Below are positions 34,226-41,283 of a stretch of 64,000 nucleotides of DNA, in pieces; positions within the stretch are counted from its first letter, which is position 1; each line of letters begins with the position of its first letter. The notes beneath the pieces were generated by a model, which saw only the letters and a program-made list of their open reading frames with translations, made no database searches and was not told the origin of the DNA. Where the stretch lies: assembly GCF_001422445.1 (NCBI RefSeq), contig NZ_LMNA01000006.1:71106-135105 (forward strand). The letters run 5' to 3'. The translations under genes and the position numbers were made by a program. Source of the stretch: Pseudorhodoferax sp. Leaf274. Its GTDB lineage: Bacteria; Pseudomonadota; Gammaproteobacteria; Burkholderiales; Burkholderiaceae_C.

Positions 34226-34837
34226 ATGCAAACCTTCCTGCTGCGCTGCACCATCGCCCTCGCTTCGGCCACCTTCCTGGCCCCGGCCGCGCATGCCGCG
34301 CCGGCACCGTTCTCGGCCGATGCGAAGCATGTTTCCGAGTGGGTCCTGCAGTCGGGCGACAACGCCGGCCTGCCGTTTGCGCTCGTCGACAAGAAGGCCG
34401 CGATGCTCTACCTGTTCGGCGCAGATGGGCAATTGCGCGCGGCATCGCCGGCGCTGCTGGGTGCCGCGCCCGGCGACAGCGGCGCCCCGGGCCTGAACCA
34501 GCGCGACCTGTCCACGCTGGCCTTCCACGAACGCACCACGCCGGCAGGCCGCTACGCAGCCCAGCCCGGCCGCAACCTGCAGGGCGAGCCGGTGGTGTGG
34601 ATCGATTACGGCGCCGCGCTGGCGATCCACCGGCTGCGGCCCGGCCCGGCACATGAACGCCGTGCAGAACGCCTGCGCTCGGCCACGCCGGCCGACAACA
34701 AGATCTCGCTGGGCTGCGTGGTGGTGCCCGTGGCGTTCTACGAGCAGCAGGTCGCGCCGCTGCTGGGCCAGGGGCGCAGCGTCGTCTACATCCTGCCGGA
34801 GACCATGGCCGCCAGCGACGTCTTCGGCTGGCAGTAG
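34226..34837 (+). CDS. Second YkuD-like secreted protein (paralogue of the previous)
   Basis: This 203-residue protein has a signal peptide of about 24 residues ending in AHAAPA. It matches the upstream paralogue block for block: SGDNAGLPFALVDKKAAMLYLFG, ERTTPAGRYAAQPGRN and AIHRLR. In the catalytic region it reads SLGCVVVP, keeping the Cys but replacing the Asn of SYGCINMP with Val. This may alter or weaken the transpeptidase activity. The last 52 bases overlap the convergent NlpC/P60-like gene. Confidence 0.72.
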   Translation: MQTFLLRCTIALASATFLAPAAHAAPAPFSADAKHVSEWVLQSGDNAGLPFALVDKKAAMLYLFGADGQLRAASPALLGAAPGDSGAPGLNQRDLSTLAFHERTTPAGRYAAQPGRNLQGEPVVWIDYGAALAIHRLRPGPAHERRAERLRSATPADNKISLGCVVVPVAFYEQQVAPLLGQGRSVVYILPETMAASDVFGWQ

Positions 34838-35397
34838 ACCGAGGCGGCCTGCTGCGCGAACACGGCAGGCGCCGTCTCGCGGATGGCATCGCCCGCAGGC
34901 GCCAGCGCGAAATTCAGGGCCGAGCAGTGCAGCACGCGCGTGGCACGGCCCGCGCCATCGACCTCTGTCACGATGCCGACGTGGCCGTACTTCGCATCGG
35001 CCGGCTTCGGATACACCACGAGGTCGCCCGCCGCAGCCTGCGCGCGCAGCAGGAAGCCGCGCTGCGCGCCCTTGGCGTCGGCCCAGATGCTGTCGGTGTT
35101 GATCCATTCGCCCGCGGCCGTGCGGCGCGGGATGCCCAGCGCCCAGCACACGAAGCCCGAGCAGTCGCAGGCGGGCAACACCAGGGTCGGGTCGTTCAGG
35201 TCCAGCCCGGCCGCCTGGGCCAGCGGAGCCAGTTCGGCCCGCTGGCTGGCCGGCAGGCCGGGCCACTGGCGGCCCACTTCCAGCGGCGTCGTGCAATCGG
35301 GTGCGCGCGGGTCCACACCGCCACTGCCGGCCCAGTACAGGGTCTTGCGCCGGAGCATGGAACGGGCGCGGGCGATCAGCTGGGCGGCATCGGTCAT
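34786..35397 (-). CDS. NlpC/P60- or CHAP-like cysteine peptidase domain protein
   Basis: This 203-residue protein contains a probable papain-like cell-wall hydrolase domain. The nucleophile Cys lies in ACDCSGFVCWALGIPR and the His in KYGHVGIVTEV. Between them are a TDSIWADAKG loop and AAAGDLVVYPKP, which is typical of CHAP/NlpC folds. I see no signal peptide at the chosen ATG, so it could be cytoplasmic or exported by another route. It converges on, and overlaps by 52 bases, the second YkuD-like gene, making a small cell-wall-enzyme cluster. Confidence 0.7.
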   Translation of the reverse strand: MTDAAQLIARARSMLRRKTLYWAGSGGVDPRAPDCTTPLEVGRQWPGLPASQRAELAPLAQAAGLDLNDPTLVLPACDCSGFVCWALGIPRRTAAGEWINTDSIWADAKGAQRGFLLRAQAAAGDLVVYPKPADAKYGHVGIVTEVDGAGRATRVLHCSALNFALAPAGDAIRETAPAVFAQQAASVYCQPKTSLAAMVSGRM

Positions 35398-35500
35398 GGC
35401 TGCCACCTTAGCGCGCCGGGCCGCCATGCGCCATCCCGCCTCCACGCGATGGCGGCGCCGCAAGCGGCTGGCAGAATGGCCCCGCCCCCTGGAGGAATGC

Positions 35501-36160
35501 ATGGCCATTGAGGTGCTGATCGTCGAGGACGAGCCCGAGTTCATGCGGCGCTTTGCCGATGCCGTGCTCGGCGATGCCGGGCTCGCCCTGCTCGGCGCCG
35601 TGTCCAACGGCCAGGCCGCCAAGGCCGTGCTGGACCAGCAGCGGCCCGATGTGCTGCTGGTCGACCTGGGCCTGCCCGACATCAGCGGCATCGAGGTCAT
35701 CGCGCATGCGCAGCAGCGCCATCCCGACTGCGACGTGCTGGTCGTCACCATGTTCGGCGACGACGCCCACGTGGTGGCCGCCATCGAGGCCGGCGCGGCC
35801 GGCTATCTGCTCAAGGATGCCGCGCCCGAACGCATCGCGACCGCGGTGCATGAGCTGCATGGCGGCGGCGCTCCGATCAGCCCGGGCATCGCGCGGCGCA
35901 TCCTGTCGCGGCTGCGTGCCGGCGCACCGGCCGGCACGGCCTCGCGCCCGCAGCCCATGGAAAGCAGCTCACCGCTCACCACGCGCGAGACCGAGCTGCT
36001 GCGCATGGTGGCCAAGGGCCTGAGCTTCGAGACCATCGGCGAGCTGCTGGAGATCTCGCCGCACACGGTGGTCGCGCACGTGAAGAAGATCTACCGCAAG
36101 CTCGCCGTGCACTCGCGCGGCGAAGCGGTGTATGAAGCTTCGCAGCTGGGTCTGCTGTAG
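35501..36160 (+). CDS. Response regulator, NarL/FixJ family
   Basis: This 219-residue regulator has a receiver domain (about residues 3-120) with the acidic pair in VEDEPEF, the phosphorylation site Asp55 in LLVDLGLPD, and the conserved Lys in YLLKDA. A LuxR-type HTH follows (about 155-215): LTTRETELLRMVAKGLSFETIGELLEISPHTV. A GGAGG site lies 6 bases before the ATG. The end of the gene overlaps the start of the sensor kinase gene by 29 bases, so they form one unit. The target genes are unknown. Confidence 0.92.
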   Translation: MAIEVLIVEDEPEFMRRFADAVLGDAGLALLGAVSNGQAAKAVLDQQRPDVLLVDLGLPDISGIEVIAHAQQRHPDCDVLVVTMFGDDAHVVAAIEAGAAGYLLKDAAPERIATAVHELHGGGAPISPGIARRILSRLRAGAPAGTASRPQPMESSSPLTTRETELLRMVAKGLSFETIGELLEISPHTVVAHVKKIYRKLAVHSRGEAVYEASQLGLL

Positions 36161-38009
36161 CGCGCTGCTGCTGGCCGCCTGGCTGGTGGCCGGCGTGGCG
36201 CAGGCACAGACGCTGGAGCCCGGGCAGGCCGAGCTGCTGCGCGCCGACGATGCCGAGCCGCCAGACCCGGGCGATCCGCGCTGGCAGACCGTGGCGCTGC
36301 CCGATGCGCAGCAGACGCCGGTGGCCTGGTACCAGCTGGTCTTCACGCTTCCGGCCGACGCTGCCGAGCATCTGCAGCAGGACGCGTGGATGCTGTACCT
36401 GCCCTACTTCTACGGCGGCGGCCGCGTCTGGCTCAACGGCCAGCTGATCGGCGCCGTGCCCGAGACCACCGAGCACACCCGCGTGCGCTGGGAGCGCCCG
36501 CACCTGCTCGCGCTGCCGCCCAGCCTGCTGCACAACGGCGCCAACCGGCTGCAGCTGCGTGTGGCGGCCTCGCAGGCACCTGCCGCCGCCATGCTGCCGC
36601 GCCTGGTGCTGGGCCCGCAGAGCGCGCTGCAGGAGCAGTTCGACCTGCGGCTGTTCTTCGTGCGCACGGTGCCGGTCATCACCGTCGTGGTGTCGCTGGT
36701 GGCCGGGCTGTTCTCGCTGTACATCTGGCTGCGCCGGCCGCAGGAGCAGGTGTACGGCATCGCCGGGCTGGTGGGCGTGGTCTGGGCGCTGCGCACCACG
36801 ACCTTCGTGTTCGACATGCTGCCGGTCTGGGCCTGGCCGATCTGGCGGCTGCTCTACCACGCCAGCAACGGCGGCTTCATCGTCCTGCTGGCCGTGTTCG
36901 CGCTGCACCTGGCGCGCTGGCAGCCGCGCTGGCTGGTGCGCGCGCTGCTGGGCTGGTGGGCGCTGGGCCCGCTGGTGTACGTGTTCGGCGGGGCCAGCAT
37001 CGGCGCGGAGCAATGGGTGGCGCGCTGGTGGGTGGCCGGCCTGATCCCGATCGGCGTGATGGGTGCCCTGGTGGCCGTGCTGGCGGCGTGGCGCCGCCCT
37101 TCGGCCGAGCGCGCGCTGATCGCGCTGGTCTTCGTGCTGACGCTGCTGTCGGGCGTGCACGACTACCTGGTGGCCTGGCAGTCGCCCTGGTTCCGGGCGC
37201 TGCTGCCGCAATGGAGCGCGCACCGCTTCTTCCTGCTGCACTACGGCGCCAACCTGCTGCTGCTGACCATGGGCGGGCTGATCACGCTGCGCTATGTGCG
37301 CAACCTGCGCGCGCTGGAGGATTCGCACCGCACGCTGGAGGCGCGCGTGGCGCAGCGCGAAGGCGAGATTGCCGCGAGCTATGCGCGCATCGCCGCGCTG
37401 CAGCGCGAGCAGGCGGCCACCGACGAGCGCCAGCGCATCATGCAGGACCTGCACGACGGCCTGGGCGCGCAGCTGTTCACCTCGCTGCTGCGGGCCGAGC
37501 GCGGCGCCCTCGATGCGCCGCAGATGAGCGGTGTGCTGCGCGCGGCCATCGACGAGATGCGCGTGGCGCTGGATGCGCTGGGCTCGGACGACGGCGACTT
37601 CACGGCCGCCTGGACCGACTTCCGCTTCCGCTGGGACGCCCGGCTGCGCGAAGCTGGCCTGGCGACGCGCTGGCGGCAGGAGCTGCCGGAGGAGACCCTG
37701 GTCCTGCCGCCGCACAGCACCTTGCAGGTGCTGCGCATCGCCCAGGAGGCGCTGACCAACGTGCTCAAGCATGCGCAAGCGCGCGCGGTGGAGGTCACGC
37801 TGGCATGGCGCGGCGGCCTGCTGCAGCTGGAGGTGGCCGACGACGGCGTGGGCATGGCGGCACCCGGCGGCGCGGGCCACGGCCTGGTCAACATGCACGC
37901 ACGCGCGGCGCGCCTGGGTGGCCGGCTGCAGCAGGTGCCGCGCCCGCGTGGCTGCTGCTGGCGGCTGGAACTGCCCCTCGCGCAAACACGCGATGGGCTG
38001 CCGCACTGA
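36132..38009 (+). CDS. Sensor histidine kinase with 7TM-DISM module
   Basis: This 625-residue kinase has a signal peptide (to about residue 26) and a periplasmic domain with galactose-binding-like features (WYQLVFTLPADA, GGGRVWLNGQLIG). Seven hydrophobic helices follow, from about residue 180 to 390, as in 7TMR-DISM sensors. The cytoplasmic part has a HisKA_3 box, RQRIMQDLHDGLGAQL, with His441 as phospho-acceptor. The HATPase end has NVLKHAQA and GHGLVNM. It overlaps the response regulator gene by 29 bases. The periplasmic domain suggests sensing of a carbohydrate or related ligand. Confidence 0.9.
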   Translation: MKLRSWVCCSALLLAAWLVAGVAQAQTLEPGQAELLRADDAEPPDPGDPRWQTVALPDAQQTPVAWYQLVFTLPADAAEHLQQDAWMLYLPYFYGGGRVWLNGQLIGAVPETTEHTRVRWERPHLLALPPSLLHNGANRLQLRVAASQAPAAAMLPRLVLGPQSALQEQFDLRLFFVRTVPVITVVVSLVAGLFSLYIWLRRPQEQVYGIAGLVGVVWALRTTTFVFDMLPVWAWPIWRLLYHASNGGFIVLLAVFALHLARWQPRWLVRALLGWWALGPLVYVFGGASIGAEQWVARWWVAGLIPIGVMGALVAVLAAWRRPSAERALIALVFVLTLLSGVHDYLVAWQSPWFRALLPQWSAHRFFLLHYGANLLLLTMGGLITLRYVRNLRALEDSHRTLEARVAQREGEIAASYARIAALQREQAATDERQRIMQDLHDGLGAQLFTSLLRAERGALDAPQMSGVLRAAIDEMRVALDALGSDDGDFTAAWTDFRFRWDARLREAGLATRWRQELPEETLVLPPHSTLQVLRIAQEALTNVLKHAQARAVEVTLAWRGGLLQLEVADDGVGMAAPGGAGHGLVNMHARAARLGGRLQQVPRPRGCCWRLELPLAQTRDGLPH

Positions 38010-38124
38010 CGGCATTCCCGCCGCTGCCGCGGCTTCCTAGAGTCGGTGCACACGCGCCACCGTCCGGCGCCGGAGACTCCGCCATGCACCTGTGCCCCCT
38101 GGCCGCGCGGCCAGCCCATCGCCG

Positions 38125-38457
38125 ATGACGTCGCCCTGGTCCATGGGCATGCCGGACGGCCCGCTCGCCGTGATCGCCTGGGCTTACCTGCTGACCAATG
38201 CCGTGCGCGTGTTCACCTATGTGCCGCAGATCGTGACGGTCTGGCGCTGCCAGGACGGCGCCCGCTCGCTGTCGCTGCTGACGTGGTGGTCCTGGGTGCT
38301 CTCGCACATCACGGCCATTGCCTATGGCGTGCTGGTGGTGCGCGACCTGCCCTTCCTGCTGATCACGCTGATCAACCTGGCGGGCTGCGGCGCCGTGGCG
38401 GGCATCGCGATGCGCCGGCGCGCGCAGTGGCGGCGCCGGGCGCTGTACAGCGCCTGA
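38125..38457 (+). CDS. PQ-loop (SemiSWEET-like) small membrane protein
   Basis: This 110-residue membrane protein has three hydrophobic segments and a PQ-loop motif in FTYVPQIVTVWRCQDGARSLSLLTWWSW, near residues 30-57. It resembles SemiSWEET-type half transporters that pair to move small sugars or other solutes. I chose the ATG at 38125. A GTG upstream at 38092 would add 11 residues. It follows the kinase gene by about 115 bases and may be a target or partner of that two-component system. Its stop abuts the stop of the convergent hydratase gene in TGATCA. Confidence 0.72.
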   Translation: MTSPWSMGMPDGPLAVIAWAYLLTNAVRVFTYVPQIVTVWRCQDGARSLSLLTWWSWVLSHITAIAYGVLVVRDLPFLLITLINLAGCGAVAGIAMRRRAQWRRRALYSA

Positions 38458-39225
38458 TCAGAGCTTGGAGAAGTCGGGCTTGCGCCGCTCCATGAAGGCG
38501 CCGAAGGCCTCGCGCGCGGCCGGCTCGGACAGCATGCGGCGGAACAGCGCGCCCTCCTCGTCCATGCGCGCGTGCACCTGGTCGGCATGGTCCTGCTTGA
38601 GCAGGCGCTTGGTCGCCACGAGCGAGGCCAGCGGCTTGGCCGCCAGCTTGGCGGCCATGGCCTGGGCCAGCCGGTTGGCCTCGGACGGCGGCACCACGCG
38701 GTTGACCAGCCCCACCTCCTGCGCGGCCTCGGCCATGAAGGGTTCGCCCAGCAGCAGCGCCTCGGCCGCGCGGTGGTAGCCCATCATGCGCGGCACCAGC
38801 AGGCTGGAGGCCGCCTCGGGCACCAGGCCCAGGTTCACGAAGGGCATGGAGAAGGCCGCGTTGTCGCCCGCCACGACCAGGTCGCAGTGGAACAGCATGG
38901 TCGTGCCCACGCCCACGGCCGGGCCGCAGACGGCGGCCAGCAGCGGCTTGGAGAACCCGGCGATGCCGTGCAGGAAGCGGAAGACGGGCGCGTTCTCGCC
39001 GGACGGCGGCGCGTTCAGGAAATCGCCGATGTCGTTGCCGGCACTGAAGATGGTCTCGTGCCCCTGCAGCACCACCGCGCGCTGCGCGGGGTCGGCATCG
39101 GCCGCGGCCAGCGCATCGGCCAGCGTGGCGTACATCGCGGCCGTCAGGGAATTCTTCTTGTCGACGCGGTTGAAGGTGATGGTGGTGACGCCGGCCTCCG
39201 CGTGGACCAGGATGTCTTCGCTCAT
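38458..39225 (-). CDS. Enoyl-CoA hydratase/isomerase family protein
   Basis: This 255-residue crotonase-fold protein is the last gene of the beta-oxidation operon. The oxyanion-hole segments read HETIFSAGNDIGDF near residue 57 and CGPAVGVGTTMLFHCDLVVA near residue 101. NLGLVPEAASSLLVPRMMG is typical of the family, with the Glu in PEA. It should hydrate or isomerise enoyl-CoA esters, possibly a form specialised for unsaturated or odd substrates, because a hydratase domain already exists in the fused enzyme upstream. It begins 5 bases after the thioesterase gene. Confidence 0.88.
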   Translation of the reverse strand: MSEDILVHAEAGVTTITFNRVDKKNSLTAAMYATLADALAAADADPAQRAVVLQGHETIFSAGNDIGDFLNAPPSGENAPVFRFLHGIAGFSKPLLAAVCGPAVGVGTTMLFHCDLVVAGDNAAFSMPFVNLGLVPEAASSLLVPRMMGYHRAAEALLLGEPFMAEAAQEVGLVNRVVPPSEANRLAQAMAAKLAAKPLASLVATKRLLKQDHADQVHARMDEEGALFRRMLSEPAAREAFGAFMERRKPDFSKL

Positions 39226-39230
39226 GGCGC

Positions 39231-40049
39231 TCACTCCTTGTAGTAGACGATTTGATGGGAAGTGGCCAGCAGTTCTCCGGCCTCGTTCCAGAGCTGGACG
39301 GCCTGGTCGAAGAAGCCGTTGCTGAACGCCTGGGCCCGGGCCTGGCCGAACACGTAGCCCGTGCCGCTGCGCGCGAGCATGGCCGCATCGGCGTGGAAAT
39401 AGGTGGTGATCGACACGGTGCCGGCCGGCACGCGCGTGGCACGGCGCAGCCAGACGCGGGGGTAGAACACGTCGGCCAGCGAAGCCACGGACAGGAAGTC
39501 CAGCGGCCGGCCGGGCTCGTCGCGCACCCACAGTTGCGTGAGGCTGTCCTCGCCGCTGCCGTCCCAGGTGCGCGGCAGCGCGCCGCGCACGGAGCGCATG
39601 TCGTAGCGCTCGAGCCATTCCACGCCGAACGACTGCAGCCGCTCGGCCTCGCCTGGCCGCGGCGCGGCCGGCATGGGCGCGTCGCTCTGGCTCCAGGTGG
39701 CGCGGCGCGCGGCCGTCACCGCCGTGGCGGTGAGCACCGTGGCCTCGGCACCGTCGGCACCGGGCTGGGTCATGGCCATGGTCCAGTGCTGGGTCGAGCG
39801 GTTGGTGCGGACTGGCACGGCAGCGAGCCGGTAGCCACCCGGCCCCAGCGCGGCAGCGTAGTTGACGGTCAGCGCGATGGGCGCGCCCAGCAGGTGGGGA
39901 TGCGACAGCACGCCGTTCAGTGCGCTGGCCGCCGTGATGCCGCCGAACGGCCCGACCATGTTGGCCCAGGCCGGGTGCGCTGCACCGCTGAAGGCGTTGT
40001 CGCCGTCCGGCTGCAAGGCCACGGCCTGGTCGAAGAAGTGTTCGCTCAT
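39231..40049 (-). CDS. Acyl-CoA thioesterase, double hot-dog (TesB-like)
   Basis: This 272-residue protein has two tandem hot-dog halves. The first includes GAAHPAWANMVGPFGGITAA and VNYAAALGPGGYRL, the second TYFHADAAMLARSGTGYVFG and QAFSNGFFDQAVQLWNEAGELLATS. This is the layout of TesB-like acyl-CoA thioesterases that release fatty acids from CoA. It lies in the middle of the beta-oxidation operon, 5 bases from each neighbour, and may prevent CoA sequestration when substrates stall. The exact chain preference is unknown. Confidence 0.82.
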   Translation of the reverse strand: MSEHFFDQAVALQPDGDNAFSGAAHPAWANMVGPFGGITAASALNGVLSHPHLLGAPIALTVNYAAALGPGGYRLAAVPVRTNRSTQHWTMAMTQPGADGAEATVLTATAVTAARRATWSQSDAPMPAAPRPGEAERLQSFGVEWLERYDMRSVRGALPRTWDGSGEDSLTQLWVRDEPGRPLDFLSVASLADVFYPRVWLRRATRVPAGTVSITTYFHADAAMLARSGTGYVFGQARAQAFSNGFFDQAVQLWNEAGELLATSHQIVYYKE

Positions 40050-40054
40050 GTCCC

Positions 40055-41263
40055 TCAGATTCTCTCGAAGATGCCGGCAGCGCCCTGGCCCATGCCCACG
40101 CACATCGTGACCATGCCGTACTTCAGATTCTTGCGGCGCAGCGCATGCACGACTGTCGCAGACCGGATAGCGCCCGTGGCGCCCAGCGGGTGGCCCAGCG
40201 CGATGGCGCCGCCCATCGGGTTGACCTTGGCCGGGTCCAGGCCCAGCGTGCCGATCACGGCCAACGACTGCGCGGCAAACGCCTCGTTCAGCTCGATCCA
40301 GTCGATGTCGTCCAGCCGCAGGCCCGCGTTGCGCAGCGCGGCCGGGATGGCCTCGATCGGGCCGATGCCCATGAGGTGCGGCGGCACGCCCCGGCTCGCA
40401 TAGCCGACAAAGCGCGCGAGCGGCTTGAGGTCGAACTGCTTGGCGGCGCGTTCGCTCACGAGGATCAGCGCGCCGGCGCCGTCCGAGGTCTGCGAGCTGT
40501 TGCCGGCCGTGACCGAACCGCGCGCGGCGAACACCGGGCGCAGCCTGGCCAGGCCTTCGGCGCTGGTGTCCGGGCGCGGGCCTTCGTCGAGCGACAGGGT
40601 CCTGCGCGTCTCGATGGTCTTGCCCCCTGCCAGGTCGGCCGTGCGGTCGGTGGCCTCGATGGGCGTGATCTCGGCCGCGAACTCGCCGGCCTGCTGGGCC
40701 TTCAGCGCGCGCTGGTGCGATTCCACCGCGAAGGCGTCCTGCGCGGCGCGCGAGACTTTCCACTGCTGCGCGACCTTCTCGGCCGTCAGGCCCATGCCGT
40801 AGGCAATGCCGTAGTCGTCCAGCTTGTCGGTGTCGGCGAAGATGACCGGCGAGAGCGAGGGCGAGTTCCCCATCATGGGCACCATGCTCATGCTCTCGGT
40901 GCCGGCCGCGATCATCACGTCGGCCTCGCCCACGCGGATGCGGTCGGCTGCCATCTGCACGGCCGACAGCCCGGAGGCGCAGAAGCGGTTGACCGTGATG
41001 CCGCCCACGCTGTGCGGCAGGCCGGCCAGCACGGCGCCGATGCGCGCCACGTTCAGGCCCTGCTGGGCTTCGGGGATGGCGCAGCCGCAGATCACGTCTT
41101 CCACGGCCTTGGGATCGAGCCCTGGCACCTGGGCCATGGCGGCGCGCAGCACGGCGGCCAGCATCTCGTCGGGCCGCAGGTTGCGCAGGGTGCCGCGGTG
41201 CGAGCGGCCGATGGGCGTGCGCGTGGCGGCGACGATGTAGGCGTCTTGAACCTGTTTGCTCAT
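40055..41263 (-). CDS. Acetyl-CoA C-acyltransferase (3-ketoacyl-CoA thiolase)
   Basis: This 402-residue thiolase cleaves 3-ketoacyl-CoA to acetyl-CoA and a shortened acyl-CoA. The nucleophile Cys95 lies in NRFCASGLSAVQ. The C-terminal catalytic residues are in GHPLGATGA (His) and CVGMGQGAAG (Cys). RTPIGRSHRG at the start is typical. The ATG at 41263 follows an AAGGA site and is preferred to the frame's earlier ATG. It pairs with the fused dehydrogenase/hydratase gene 20 bases upstream to form the fatty-acid oxidation complex. Confidence 0.93.
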   Translation of the reverse strand: MSKQVQDAYIVAATRTPIGRSHRGTLRNLRPDEMLAAVLRAAMAQVPGLDPKAVEDVICGCAIPEAQQGLNVARIGAVLAGLPHSVGGITVNRFCASGLSAVQMAADRIRVGEADVMIAAGTESMSMVPMMGNSPSLSPVIFADTDKLDDYGIAYGMGLTAEKVAQQWKVSRAAQDAFAVESHQRALKAQQAGEFAAEITPIEATDRTADLAGGKTIETRRTLSLDEGPRPDTSAEGLARLRPVFAARGSVTAGNSSQTSDGAGALILVSERAAKQFDLKPLARFVGYASRGVPPHLMGIGPIEAIPAALRNAGLRLDDIDWIELNEAFAAQSLAVIGTLGLDPAKVNPMGGAIALGHPLGATGAIRSATVVHALRRKNLKYGMVTMCVGMGQGAAGIFERI

Positions 41264-41283
41264 GTTCTTTTCCTTCAGTTGCC

